A stretch of DNA of 58,405 bases from assembly GCF_000003815.2 (NCBI RefSeq), contig NC_049982.1, forward strand, positions 24,982,347-25,040,751. The letters are read 5' to 3'. Source of the DNA: Branchiostoma floridae (lineage: Eukaryota; Chordata; Leptocardii; Amphioxiformes; Branchiostomatidae). This document shows, piece after piece, positions 22,140 through 31,745 of the stretch; positions within the stretch are counted from its first letter, which is position 1; every line of letters begins with the position of its first letter. The position numbers and the translations under genes were made by a program. A model generated the notes under the pieces. It ran no database searches and was not told the DNA's origin. It saw only the letters and a program-made list of their open reading frames with translations.

Positions 22140-23201
22140 ACATACGTAGATCTTCACTTCACATAGTTTTAGCTGGTACCGTACGTAGACCTCAATCTAA
22201 GACAGTTCTTACCGGTACCGTAGAGCAACACGTCACACAGTTCTAACCGGAACTGTACGTAGAGCCACACCTCACACAGTCTTAACCAGTATTGTAGACC
22301 TCCACCTTGCACAGTACTACCAGGTACCTCACACAATTTTAACCCTATCCAGAGGGGGGGGGGGGCTTAAAGTGTCCGAGCCAACTTTGACGTCGTATAG
22401 CTCATAAACGGCTTGTGAGAAAAACCAAATTTGGTGACAACGGGTTTCTGAAAGGCAAATTTTCAAAAATCACTAATTTTGGTTTAAACAATGTGATTTT
22501 AAGATTTTCTTGCTAAATTAAACTTCTTTTCATAAATCTTTAACATCTTACATCTTAGTTAAACATTTTTAACTAAATATTTATAGATTATGCTAAGGAG
22601 ATGACGTAATTGGTCAAACTCCAAGATGGCCGACAATATCACGATGAAAAGTATAACCAGCTTATTTTCACCCGGATTCATCACTACTTGGTATTTTCTT
22701 ACAGAAAACATTCATGTGGACGTTTTCCATGGGGTTTTAGCCTTATATGCTAAAAAAATTTATCTTAAGGCATTTAAGGTTGATAATCCAAGATTGCGGA
22801 TAGCTAAACTACAGATGGTGTCATTTTGTGACGTCATTTTGACTTTGTTGCGTCGGCTTTTGACAACAGAAGTCTTATAACACTTAAACTGATAAGAAAC
22901 CTTTATTGGTAACTTTTTGTGTGAAAGATTTTGGTATTATTGGAATTTTCCGTTGTAGCAGAAAAATCTATAAATGACGTCATAATTACGTCATATTACG
23001 CCATAATGATATACAAATATCAGGAATTATAAAACTTGACAAGCATATCACCCCCTGGTGCAAAAAAGCCCAGTCTGGATAGGGTTAACCGGTACCGTAG
23101 ACCTACACCTCACACAGTTTTAACCGACGCCGAAGTCCTCTACTTCACACAGATATAAACGGTACCGTACATGTATACGTAGAACTCCACCTCACACAGT
23201 T
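22140..23201 (-). repeat. 3' minisatellite of gene 2, split by an insertion
   Basis: Units of the same kind as after genes 3 and 4 (on the plus strand CCTCACACAGTTTTAACCGG, TACCGTAGA) occupy 22140-22340 and 23086-23201. A TTAA-bounded element separates the two blocks. Confidence 0.8.
22343..23084. mobile_element. Possible piggyBac-like non-autonomous element
   Basis: 742-bp insertion flanked by TTAA (22339-22342 and 23085-23088). The inverted ends are CCCTATCCAGA and TCTGGATAGGG. A TTAA target and CCC-starting ends fit the piggyBac superfamily. A G13 run lies near the left end. No transposase was recognised; an 84-codon frame inside is of unknown meaning. Confidence 0.7.
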
Positions 23202-23422
23202 TTAACCGGTACCGTAGACCTTCATCTCACAAAGTGTTACATTATCTGACCGCTCCACTAGCTGCTGTACGGACACATAACGACCGGATATCGGTGGGTT
23301 GCAGTACACCACAATGGTCTGTCCATCTAGCGGAGTGTCCACGTAAGTCTCTCCGCACTGGTCATTCTGATCGGGTATCTCGCTCGAGCCAACTCGCACC
23401 ATGAACTTCTCTTGCCTCTGGA
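23202..23422 (-). CDS. Gene 2 exon G: F-type lectin C-half and stop
   Basis: 221-nt exon, phase 1 in (acceptor TTGCATGCAG), ending VYGTG-stop. It carries FMVRVGSS, DQCGETYVDTPLDG, ISGRYVSVQ and LCEMKVYG, the C-terminal strands of an F-type lectin. Joined straight to exon A it reads RTDCCVQR. That satisfies RXDX4(R/K) and matches the normal length between Cys-Cys and VRVG. Confidence 0.9.
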
Positions 23423-26400
23423 CTGCATGCAAAGCTTAAATGGGATCAAAATTCAATGAAACATAGATTTGCAAAGAGAATAAACTGATACTGAATTTTT
23501 CCCGAGCTGATTGACATAGTCTTCGTGTCAATTTTGCAAACGGTACCTTGAATTAGCGTAAATTCGTCTACAGTAACTGTATGACAAACATGGTCTTCTT
23601 TAGGTTGACTATGTGTCTTGTGACACCAAAAAGCGGACTCGTATGGCATGATTTCCGCGTCAAAATATCGTATCTAAAAACGTACCTTAAAATAGCGAAA
23701 ATCGGTCTACGATATTCGTATTTTCCGGTTAAAACGATATCGTTCTACGACGTTTTTTCCCTGCTATAATTGAATAATCGCAAATGCATTTACGTTTAGT
23801 TTCTTTTATTCAAGTTACCTTTAAAAGATTGAAATGTCGAGGAGCAGATGTAGTATGGCAATATATTTGTATCAAAAATACGGGAGCTATAGATAAGTGA
23901 CGTTTGACCTAAATTCACGTCACATGGGACGTTACATACGTGACGTCCGACCTATTACGAACACGTCACATGAAAGCGCGGCATACGTGACTTCACGTTA
24001 TTGTATCGATAACTTAGTTAACGATCAATTACTACATATCAAGTAGGACGTTACTTGTCCAAGTCCCACTTTTTAATCACGTCATGTCACATTAGCTAAC
24101 TTATTGATAAAATGACGTCACGTATGCCGCACCTAAGTTTGACGTCTCTGTAATACGTCGGACGTCCCATGTGACGCGAATTTAGATAAAACGTCACGTG
24201 AAACAAATGTAGTACAGATAGATGAGAGGAGATCATACCACAGACCTAAATGTTACATAATCAGACCTTACCGCAGAATGGTACGTCACAGAAGTCCCAT
24301 CCCTTTTCTAGATCCGTGGTGTAGCACCAAACTCCGGAGTCGCCGTCCGGATTCCGGCAGTAGTTCTGCTCCAGTCCGGATGATGGGTGATCAGCAGGTG
24401 TCCAGGGGTGTGTATAGGGTGTCTGACTGTCCCAGCGCTGACACGTCCTGCCTGTTCCGGTCACGGCGACTGTTCCTCGGTAGGACATTCCATTTCCAAC
24501 CTGGCAATCTCCTGGTTTATGTGATTTAAAAAGACAGTATATGGCAATATATTTGTTTTAAAAATACGGGAGGTATATATGTGACGTTTTTCCTAAATTC
24601 ACGTCACATGGGACGTCAAATACGTGACGTCGTACCTATTACGAACACGTCACATGAAAGCGCGGCATACGTGACTTCATTGTATCAATAACTTAAAATT
24701 AGTTAACGACCATGAATACAGATTGAGCAGGACATTACTTGTCCACGTCCCACTTTTTAATCACATCACGTATGACATACGTCACATTTCTAGAATTGGC
24801 TAAGTTATTGATAAAAGGACGTCACGTAAGTGTAACGTCTCTGTAATACGTCGGACGTCACGTATTTTGTCGTCCAATGTGACATGAATTTAGATAAAAC
24901 GTCACGTAACAGCTCCCGTGTTTGTGAAACAAATATATTGCCATAGACAGTATTCGATACACGCTGGCTTAATTTTGAAGTGGGGTATAGTAAGCTAGTC
25001 TGGGATGGGAAGATATAGTTGATGACAGGCGTGGGGTAATAACGCATAACTTTATGTGCTACCGTGCGTGATTGCGTGGTGATAGCGTTGTATCGTTACG
25101 CTTTATCGCCTCTTTAAGGAATCTGTCGAGACAGAAAAACAGAAAAAAATTGAATTCAATTTGTTTTAAAATTGTAATCATTCATAAGGCCCCTTTTCTC
25201 CTACCGAAATGACGAATTTTCTACACGGAAATGATGCCATAATCGATATCGTTTTACGTATGCCATATCGTCTCGAAATAAAAATTTCAGCAAAATTCAC
25301 TTTGCTAAGATATCGTTAATAATATAAGACGTACCTTAAATTATTGCAATTATGTATAACGAAATTCTGACGAGATTTTTTTCATACGGTATTGCTCTGG
25401 CATGTACCTTCTATTTCTAAATATCGTATCACGAAAGGTGCGCTATGGCGTCTGCATGTACATGCCAGAACGATACCGTGTGGAAATTCATAGTCTGAAT
25501 TGTGATATCGTATACGTAAAACGATAGTATATCGTAGACGTATTTTTGCTTTTGCGTTTTTAGATACGATGTTTTGACACGGAAATGATGCCATAGACTC
25601 CAAAGCAAAATATGTGTCGTCGAGTGCTAGCCTAGTATCGCCGGTTTCTGTGAAGACAATCCAGCCAGGCCTTCTTGAGTTATTGTGTTGACAAACTAAC
25701 TTATGTTATTTAAGCTTGTTCTATAGTTCCTTTGGCTTTGGATTGTATCATAAATTACTGTATGCATTTCTAGCAACACTCAAAAGGGCATCGTGTTAAC
25801 CAATATCGCTCCATCTCTCCGTTGCGTGTCCTATTTGTGTATTCTGAGAGATCATCAAAAATTCAACATTAGACGGTGGGCGCCATAGACTTCCTGCAAC
25901 TTATGATCCACTGCTCACTGAGACACGTGTTCTATCCGCATAACGTGACGTCAGGGCAGCAGTGGATTGTTCATTCCTTGATATTACCAATGAGGTTAAA
26001 AATCACCTTGATATTACAATCAAACTAGTTCAAGAATTACTTCTACCAAGTTTGAACACAGATGAATTTACAAGTTAACTTATAGTCAACATGCGTGGAC
26101 ACCCGGGTTCTCTCTTGCCAGAAAATGATTCGACAGCGCATCGACTGGTTACAAAACCATCAACTCAAGATACACACAAGTACTAACCGTCGACAGACAG
26201 GTCGATCCGTTTGTGACCCTCTGAGGTATCAGTTGATAGTTGGCAACCACCATTGGTAGGGCAGGAAAAACGGTAGGTGCTCCCAGTATCAGCACTGGAG
26301 AGCTCAATCTAGAAAGCAGAATGTTTGTTATAGAGTCACTAGAGTGTTACTATGTTCTAATGAAAGACGTATTTCTGCAGTTACTTCCAACATTTTTCCG

Positions 26401-29400
26401 ACATATATGTTCAAACCTTCATTTTTAAGTCTTTAAACAATTTAGAGCTACTGTACTGTAAGTGAATATATTATCTTTGAAATAGTTCAAACTTGCCATC
26501 AATTATCTAATGGTAAGTTATCTTGGTTGGCTATATCAATATATCTGAATTTGATTCCACGTAAATACATACAAATGAACTGTGTACTTTCACATCTTCT
26601 GTGTGACCTTTGGCATCCAGGTCACGTGACGACCCTATTCAGAGCTGGTGAAAAATGGCGGATTCCATATCTTTGAAAGTCTTCTGATCAGAAGGCTTTT
26701 ACGGTCGTGCATACAAAATGAGGAAATTATCCATTGATTTTATGATTTAAGTCTTGATTCACCACTAATTTCATGAATGTATATTACCATAACTTACCCA
26801 ATCTAATTTGAGCCAGTCATGCCCCGAAATTATAAGCCGAAGCCGTGTTGGATGTCCAAAATCTGGCGCAGTGAATTCATGAGTGTACTCAGTCCTTTGA
26901 TGTTGATCATGTGGAAAAAATGCAACAATTGACTTAGCAGAGACAGGCCTATCTCTTGGCGGGTGTGATGTTAGCAGAGACAGGCCTATCTCTTGGCGGG
27001 TGTGATGTTAGCAGAGACAGGCCTATCTCTTGGCGGGTGTGATGTTAGCAGAGACAGGGCTATCTCTTGGCGGGTGTGATGTTAGCAGAGACAGGGCTAT
27101 CTCTTGGCGGGTGTGATGTTAGCAGTGACAGGCCTATCTCTGCAACGTTAACATTTAGCACAATTGGGTCCATCCCTCCTGATTGGTCAACATCCTTTGT
27201 ACCTCGCCTTCTGATTGGTTCGGATCGTTTATAGACATAAACAACGGGATCCGATGAGAATAAGAGACAAACAGAGCATTGACCAATTAGAAGGACAGAT
27301 GTACAGGGCATTGAATATATATGTCAGGGAGTAATAAGTAAAAGTACATTTGAAAAGATTCGACATACCTGCATGGCTATAATGTTTCGAGATATTATCC
27401 TTAGAAATTTTGGCTTCAAAATGAAATCTACAACTTACTTCTGTACCTGAAGCACAAAAGTACATTTCCATAGTATTTCTACAAAAATGATAACTGAACT
27501 GCATATCTAATGTTACAGAGGCATATGTATATACAACTGCCAGCTTCGATTTATCGTTATTATAATGTTATTATAACGTTAATGACGCTCTACTCCTCGA
27601 TGTATGGAATCTCATAACGCCTGGTCCTTTACTACGATGACCTCATAAAACCACTTCCTTCGCTTTGCTGACTCGTTTGTTTTATTCGATTGTTATAGCA
27701 GAGGACCAGGCATTATGACATTAAATTTACCGAGGAACAGGCGAGACATTAACCCTTAAACAATTTACCTACCCACGAATTAGTTGGAATATTCTTGTTG
27801 CCGTACAGATGTCCTGGCAAACGTCAGAGTAGATTTTTACTGTCAATTCATCATCAGTCCCAGACCACCCTTCATTACTCGTTTTAAACGTCAGGTTGTA
27901 GGTCACTGTGTGGTGAATGAACATAACATTGCTATCATTATTTCTTGTGACAAAATGCGCCTCTCAAAAAAATCTGTAACAGTGTTTAGAATATACCACC
28001 TAAGATATGCAATCATTCCCTGCTATGTGAAAGACACCTCTTATAGGGCATTGCCAAAAATTAATTTCCAAGGGAATGCATAGGGGGAATTTTTGAATAT
28101 TTGCGACTCGATAGCAGTTTACTATACCAACGGCTCCGCGCCTGAGGCGTCGCTAAAAACTAGGTGATATACACCGACTACAATCCAGTGGCCTATATCT
28201 AACAGTCACCAATCGTTAAATTATGATCTCCATACGAGATCGTCGTATAGGTACGCATGAAATTGCTACATGGTTCTTATAGCTTTTGCGTTGAGAAAAC
28301 AATCCCACCGCAAAATGGCCACCTATATCGGCTACATATAGCGGTGAGCTGAAGCTCCATTTAGAACCTCTGACGAAGGTGTTTGAGAGATATCGAAACT
28401 TAAGCAATGTCAGCACCTGTTGTATGTGTAAAAAAATTCTCTCATATCCTATATTCTACCAACGTTAACCTGATGAAACTATTTTTGGCATATAGCGACC
28501 GAAAACATAGACTTCTTGACGGTACAAAGCAATGTTATAAGTATTTTGATAATGTACCTGTGTTTCTGTAGTCGATACAATGCAGACAGTCACAGTGGTC
28601 ATAACTGTCACCGCACCAGCCGAAAGGGGAACAGCATGGGATGGTATCTCTCGGGTTGCATTCAGCAGGGTTGCCGTCTACAGCAGGGTAGTTCTCTCCG
28701 CAACGGTGGTCCCCGCGCCACTTCTTAGGAGCTGTAGTAAGTCATTAAAGTTTTCTCTCTACTAAAATCATTAGGCCATGGTAATTTGATATGGATGACT
28801 TCTTGTTGGACCCCCTAATTTGATCCGATAGTGTAAAATAACAAAAGTTGATTTCATTTTGAAATTGAAGGACTGAACATACCAAAATAATACTTTTTTT
28901 CAGTTTTGTTTATTCACATTTCTTGTTTGACTGAAGGATGTGATTTTATATTAAAGTATCTGTTTTTCGACTTTTATTTTCAATTCATTGAATGTATGTA
29001 TATGCCCAATGTACAGCAGCTGCTTTTTACGATTAACAGATATGAGTATGGTCATAAACCCTTATTTAGCAGGATAAAAATTGATGTGCGAGCGGACGTT
29101 AAACAGTATTGATCCTCTTTTTTATATTTTTCATAAAAAGACATAAGCATTCCGACACATCCATATCCATCCACAAAAAATCAAAGGTCACAATCGCAAT
29201 GGCATTTTTTTTAAATACACTTGTTGACACATGTGCGTACGGATTATGGCTATTACATACTTACCACAGCAATCAGTCCTGTGAAGGATGCTGACCCGAC
29301 TGACTGTGTAGGTACCTTCCAGGTCCAACGTCCGCCCTGTCTGATTTTGACTGTCGGTGTGGTTACAATAAGCTCTGGAACGGATAAGTGTGCCTATGTC

Positions 29401-30498
29401 TCTGCTTGAATCCTCTTGTTCTCCACTTGACTCTTCTTGTTCTCCACTTGACTCTTCTTGTTCTCCACTCGACTCGGTGAACAAGAAGGCTTCTTGTTCT
29501 CCGCTCGACTCTTCCCGTTCTCCGCTTGACTCTTCTTGTTCTCCGCTTGACTCTTCTTGTTCTCCGCTTGACTCTTCGTGTTCTCCGCTTGACTCTTCTT
29601 GTTCTCCGCTTGACTCTTCTTGTTCTCCGCTCGACTCTTCTTGTTCTCCGCTCGACCTTTCTTGTTCTCCGCTCGACTCTTCTTGTTCTCCGCTCGACTC
29701 TTCTTGTCCTCCGCTCGACTCTTCTTGTTCTCCGCTTGACTCTTCCCGTTCTCCGCTTGACTCTTCCCGTTCTCCGCTTGACTCTTCTTGTTCTCCGCTT
29801 GACTCTTCTTGTTCTCCGCTTAACTCTTCCTGTTCTCCGCTCAACTCTTCTTGTTCTCCGCTTGACTCTTCCCGTTCTCCACTTGACTCTTCTTGTTCCC
29901 CGCTTGACTCTTCTTCTTCTCCGCTTGACCCTCCCAATCGACTCTCCGCCGTGTTCATGATTTCCTCCATAAGTTCTACGGAAACGGAAGTTGCTGTGCA
30001 TGGAACACATCTTGCGATCGGGGCATTCGAGCTGTCGTAAGTAGCCAAGGCCGCCTCCAACCCTTCTTCTAGAGTCTGAACCTTAGATTCCAGACTCGTT
30101 AAGATCATCATACCTTCCCTGGTGCTTTTGATAAAAGTGTCAGAGTCCCAGCTGTCGTTGGTAGCATTGAGTGTCGACTCCAGCTTGTCCTGTCCTTCCT
30201 CAAGGCTCCGAATCCTAGGGTCCATGCTCTCAAAGAGCAACAGATTTTCATTGGTGTCTTTCGTAAAATCCTCCAAGCTCTCATTGGTAGCAGCGAGTGC
30301 AGACTCCAGCTTGTCTTGTCCTTCCTTAAGATTTCGAATTTTGGAATCCATGTCCTCCTTGGTACTTTGCAAGTATGCTTCTATATTATCCAACCGTTCA
30401 AGAACGGCGTATTTCTCTTTCGCCTCTTCCTCTTGCATTTTCTTCTGGTTGATCTCAATGTTTTGGATTCGTTTGCTAAGGTCAAGTGGACGGGCACA
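23202..30498 (-). CDS. Gene 2: coil / Ser-Gly heptad / split F-type lectin protein with hevein-like, PLAT and kringle inserts (5' incomplete)
   Basis: Seven exons on the minus strand: 30498-29265, 28731-28558, 27905-27773, 26894-26798, 26308-26188, 24511-24272 and 23422-23202. Phases join cleanly to a stop, giving 739 residues. Order: coiled coil (1 to about 170), acidic SSGEQEE repeats (about 180-360), F-type lectin N-half (to 411), hevein-like module (412-469), PLAT (470-586), kringle (587-666) and F-type lectin C-half (667-739). A secreted lectin-like role is inferred. No signal-peptide exon was found between this gene and gene 3; the first exon enters in phase 0, unlike genes 3 and 4, so the 5' end is lost, elsewhere or unrecognised. 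Confidence 0.8.
23854..24212. mobile_element. MITE family Y, copy 1 (3' side of kringle exon)
   Basis: Begins TATGGCAATATATTTGT with GGGAGCTATA near the end. The interior is a large palindrome rich in CACGTCACATGGGACGT and its complement. The far end is truncated after GTGAAACAAATGTAG. Confidence 0.75.
24272..24511 (-). CDS. Gene 2 exon F: kringle domain
   Basis: 240-nt phase 1-1 exon giving an 80-residue kringle with six cysteines, [19 protein letters not shown] and VWCYTTD. The Asp-Gly-Asp stretch expected in lysine-binding kringles is present, unlike in gene 1. The exon lies between two copies of one inverted-repeat MITE (23854-24212 and 24540-24945). These in turn lie between the separated ends of another element (23642 and 25596). 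Confidence 0.93.
24540..24945. mobile_element. MITE family Y, copy 2 (5' side of kringle exon)
   Basis: Complete copy. Inverted ends TATGGCAATATATTTGTTT ... AAACAAATATATTGCCATA, same orientation as copy 1, starting 29 bp beyond the kringle acceptor. Confidence 0.8.
26188..26308 (-). CDS. Gene 2 exon E: PLAT domain, last part
   Basis: 121-nt exon, phase 0 in (acceptor TTCTGCTTTCTAG) and phase 1 out (donor GTTAGT). It encodes IELSSADTGSTYRFSC and on to IDLSVDG, matching the final PLAT strands (I-x-V-x-x-x-x-TG-x-x-Y-x-F-x-C). The three PLAT exons together form a symmetric phase 1-1 cassette of 117 codons. Confidence 0.72.
26798..26894 (-). CDS. Gene 2 exon D: PLAT domain, middle part
   Basis: 97-nt exon, phase 2 in and phase 0 out (donor GTAAGT). 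It encodes TEYTHEFTAPDFGHPTRLRL and ends GHDWLKLDW, matching the PLAT core pattern F-x-x-PxxLGxPxxLRL ... W-x-L. The acceptor is CATCAAAG, with a T/C tract 16-24 nt upstream. A 37-bp tandem repeat begins 40 bp away on the 5' side. Confidence 0.7.
26934..27146. repeat. 37-bp tandem repeat, five and a half units
   Basis: The unit begins TTAGCAGAGACAGGCCTATC and units are almost identical, so the array is young. It ends 40 bp from the acceptor of a PLAT exon of gene 2. Confidence 0.9.
27146..27772. other. Gene 2 PLAT intron with a short hairpin
   Basis: CATAACGCCTGGTCCT (27614) and AGGACCAGGCATTATG (27703) form an imperfect inverted pair about 105 bp across. Otherwise unremarkable intron. Confidence 0.5.
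27773..27905 (-). CDS. Gene 2 exon C: PLAT domain, first part
   Basis: Short exon found by splice-phase logic: acceptor CACCACACAG, phase 1 in, donor GTAGGT, phase 2 out. It encodes VTYNLTFKTSNEGWSGTDDE and on to LIRG, the first strands of a PLAT/LH2 beta-barrel (Y-x-V-x-x-T ... GTD). Its entry phase matches the hevein-like exon upstream. Confidence 0.7.
28558..28731 (-). CDS. Gene 2 exon B: hevein-like (chitin-binding type 1-like) module
   Basis: 174-nt phase 1-1 exon encoding 58 residues. It has eight cysteines and the hevein-style core PCCSPFGWCGDSYDHC. Ser, Phe and Trp sit where hevein has its Ser and aromatic chitin-binding residues. The gene 4 exon at 50576-50755 has the same cysteine spacing and also ends xDYRNT. 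Binding to chitin or GlcNAc is inferred only. Confidence 0.8.
29265..30498 (-). CDS. Gene 2 exon A: coiled coil, SSGEQEE repeats, F-type lectin N-half
   Basis: 1234-nt exon, phase 0 in (acceptor TTGTTTTCAG) and phase 1 out. The coil carries repeated LEEGQDKLESALAATN blocks, then the family motif CVPCTATSxS. About 24 copies of the heptad SSGEQEE follow, one interrupted by FLFTE. The end, from YCNHTDSQ to SILHRTDCC, matches the F-type lectin region from the binding His to the vicinal Cys-Cys. His to Arg is 26 residues apart, as in HX26RXD. The roughly 35 N-terminal residues of a standard F-lectin domain (the xxQSS...AxDG part) are absent. Confidence 0.88.
29408..29935 (-). repeat. 21-bp coding minisatellite (SSGEQEE) in gene 2
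   Basis: About 24 units of 21 bp, highly alike at DNA level, inside the open frame. One 15-bp interruption (FLFTE) near 29480. Frame is kept by any change in copy number. Confidence 0.92.
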
Positions 30499-30929
30499 CT
30501 GAAAACAATAATATCAACAGGAATGTTGTGATACACCAATCCGAAAACTATCACAAGAGCCATAAAGTTAACAGACCAGTCTTATTCAACATAATACAAT
30601 AGTTTTGACGTTGCGGAAATCGGGCGAACCTCGGGCAAACCTTGGGCGACCCTCGAGCGAAGGCCGGCAAAGGCCGTTCGAGTTTTAGACTGGAAACCTT
30701 CAGACATGAAGAATATATGATCTCACACATCCAAACCTATAGCAAAAAAATAAATAGGAAGTACTGTCTTCGTGTCCCTTCGTGTGGCCTTATATTATAA
30801 GAGGTACGCAGCTTTCTTAGAAAAGTTCATACAATAGTCTTTATTTGTCTTATATTTCGGACAAACTTTTTACTAAAGATGAAAGCCCAAAACAAAGGCA
30901 CGTATTCAACACAGGTGTCAAATTGATTA

Positions 30930-31745
30930 GTTGACAGTTAAAATTCTGCCGGAGCCCTCCCGAGCTCCCAGCGACACCAGCACAACGCTCGCTCAAAGCA
31001 CGCCCAACATGTTAAAAGTCCGACGGAATATCGTCCGGTTATTGCAGGAAGCCCGAACGAGTCTGGCGCGAGGCAGAAGACTTCGGGCAAACTCCGACCG
31101 AAAAAGAGAGAGTCAAAAACCGTCGGGTTGCCGCCCGAGTATTGGCCAAGTCTTGGCCATTGCTCGGACAAGCTCCGGTCGAGCTACAGGCAACCCATTG
31201 ACAAGCTCTCCGAGCTCAACGCTCGCCGCCGAGGCCTCGCTGAAATTAAGCGCAGCTGCAAGTGCCCCGCAAACGCCGGCCGAGCTGGTAAATATCGGCC
31301 GAGGCCCGCATAATCGCCCAAACTCCGGTCATACTCCGGCCGAAAATGTCCATTTGGAGCTCGCCAACAACTCGGCCGAGCTAAATTCTTGATTTGTAAA
31401 GGGGGCATAACAAATTAAGAATTCAGCTCGGTCGACTTGTTAGCGAGCTCCAACTGGGCATTTTCGGCCGGAGTATGACCGGCGTTTGGGCGATTACGCG
31501 GGCTTCGGGCGACTTTTAACAGCTCGTCCGTTGGGGTTTAAACCTCCGTGGGATGTCAGTTGTGCACCAAAGAAGCAGGAAAGACAATGACTTGAACTTT
31601 CCGGAGGGAAACACCGAGCCCCGTCCAATTTGTGACGGTGCAGATTATTTGATAAAAAGTAAAGCCGATGCTCGGGCGATGTTGATTTTAGGCGAGCTCT
31701 GACCGATCTACGAATTCGGCCGGCGTCCGTATGAATTGTAAACGG
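30930..31745. mobile_element. GC-rich foldback element between genes 2 and 3
   Basis: Inverted arms of about 97 bp at 31298-31395 and 31417-31513 with a spacer of about 20 bp; GC-rich CGGxCGAGC motifs continue on both sides. It sits in the head-to-head interval where the missing 5' end of gene 2 would be expected. Confidence 0.7.

Larger units (their letters stand above)
23642..25596. mobile_element. Separated ends of inverted-repeat element X around the gene 2 kringle exon
   Basis: The left end (23642-23750) begins TATGGCATGATTTCCGCGTC; the right end (25200-25596) finishes ACACGGAAATGATGCCATA. The ends are inverted repeats of about 40 bp with further internal palindromes. About 1.4 kb lies between them, holding two MITEs of another family and the kringle exon. 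Confidence 0.65.

Noticed and set aside
26934-27146. CRISPR-like array
   Set aside because: Units are contiguous 37-bp tandem copies without unique spacers, and the context is a eukaryotic intron.
29390-30040. Plus-strand frame of Ser-Pro-Leu-Asp repeats and a third frame of Arg-rich repeats
   Set aside because: Both are other-frame readings of the 21-bp SSGEQEE minisatellite of gene 2; a 21-bp repeat without stops is open in several frames.
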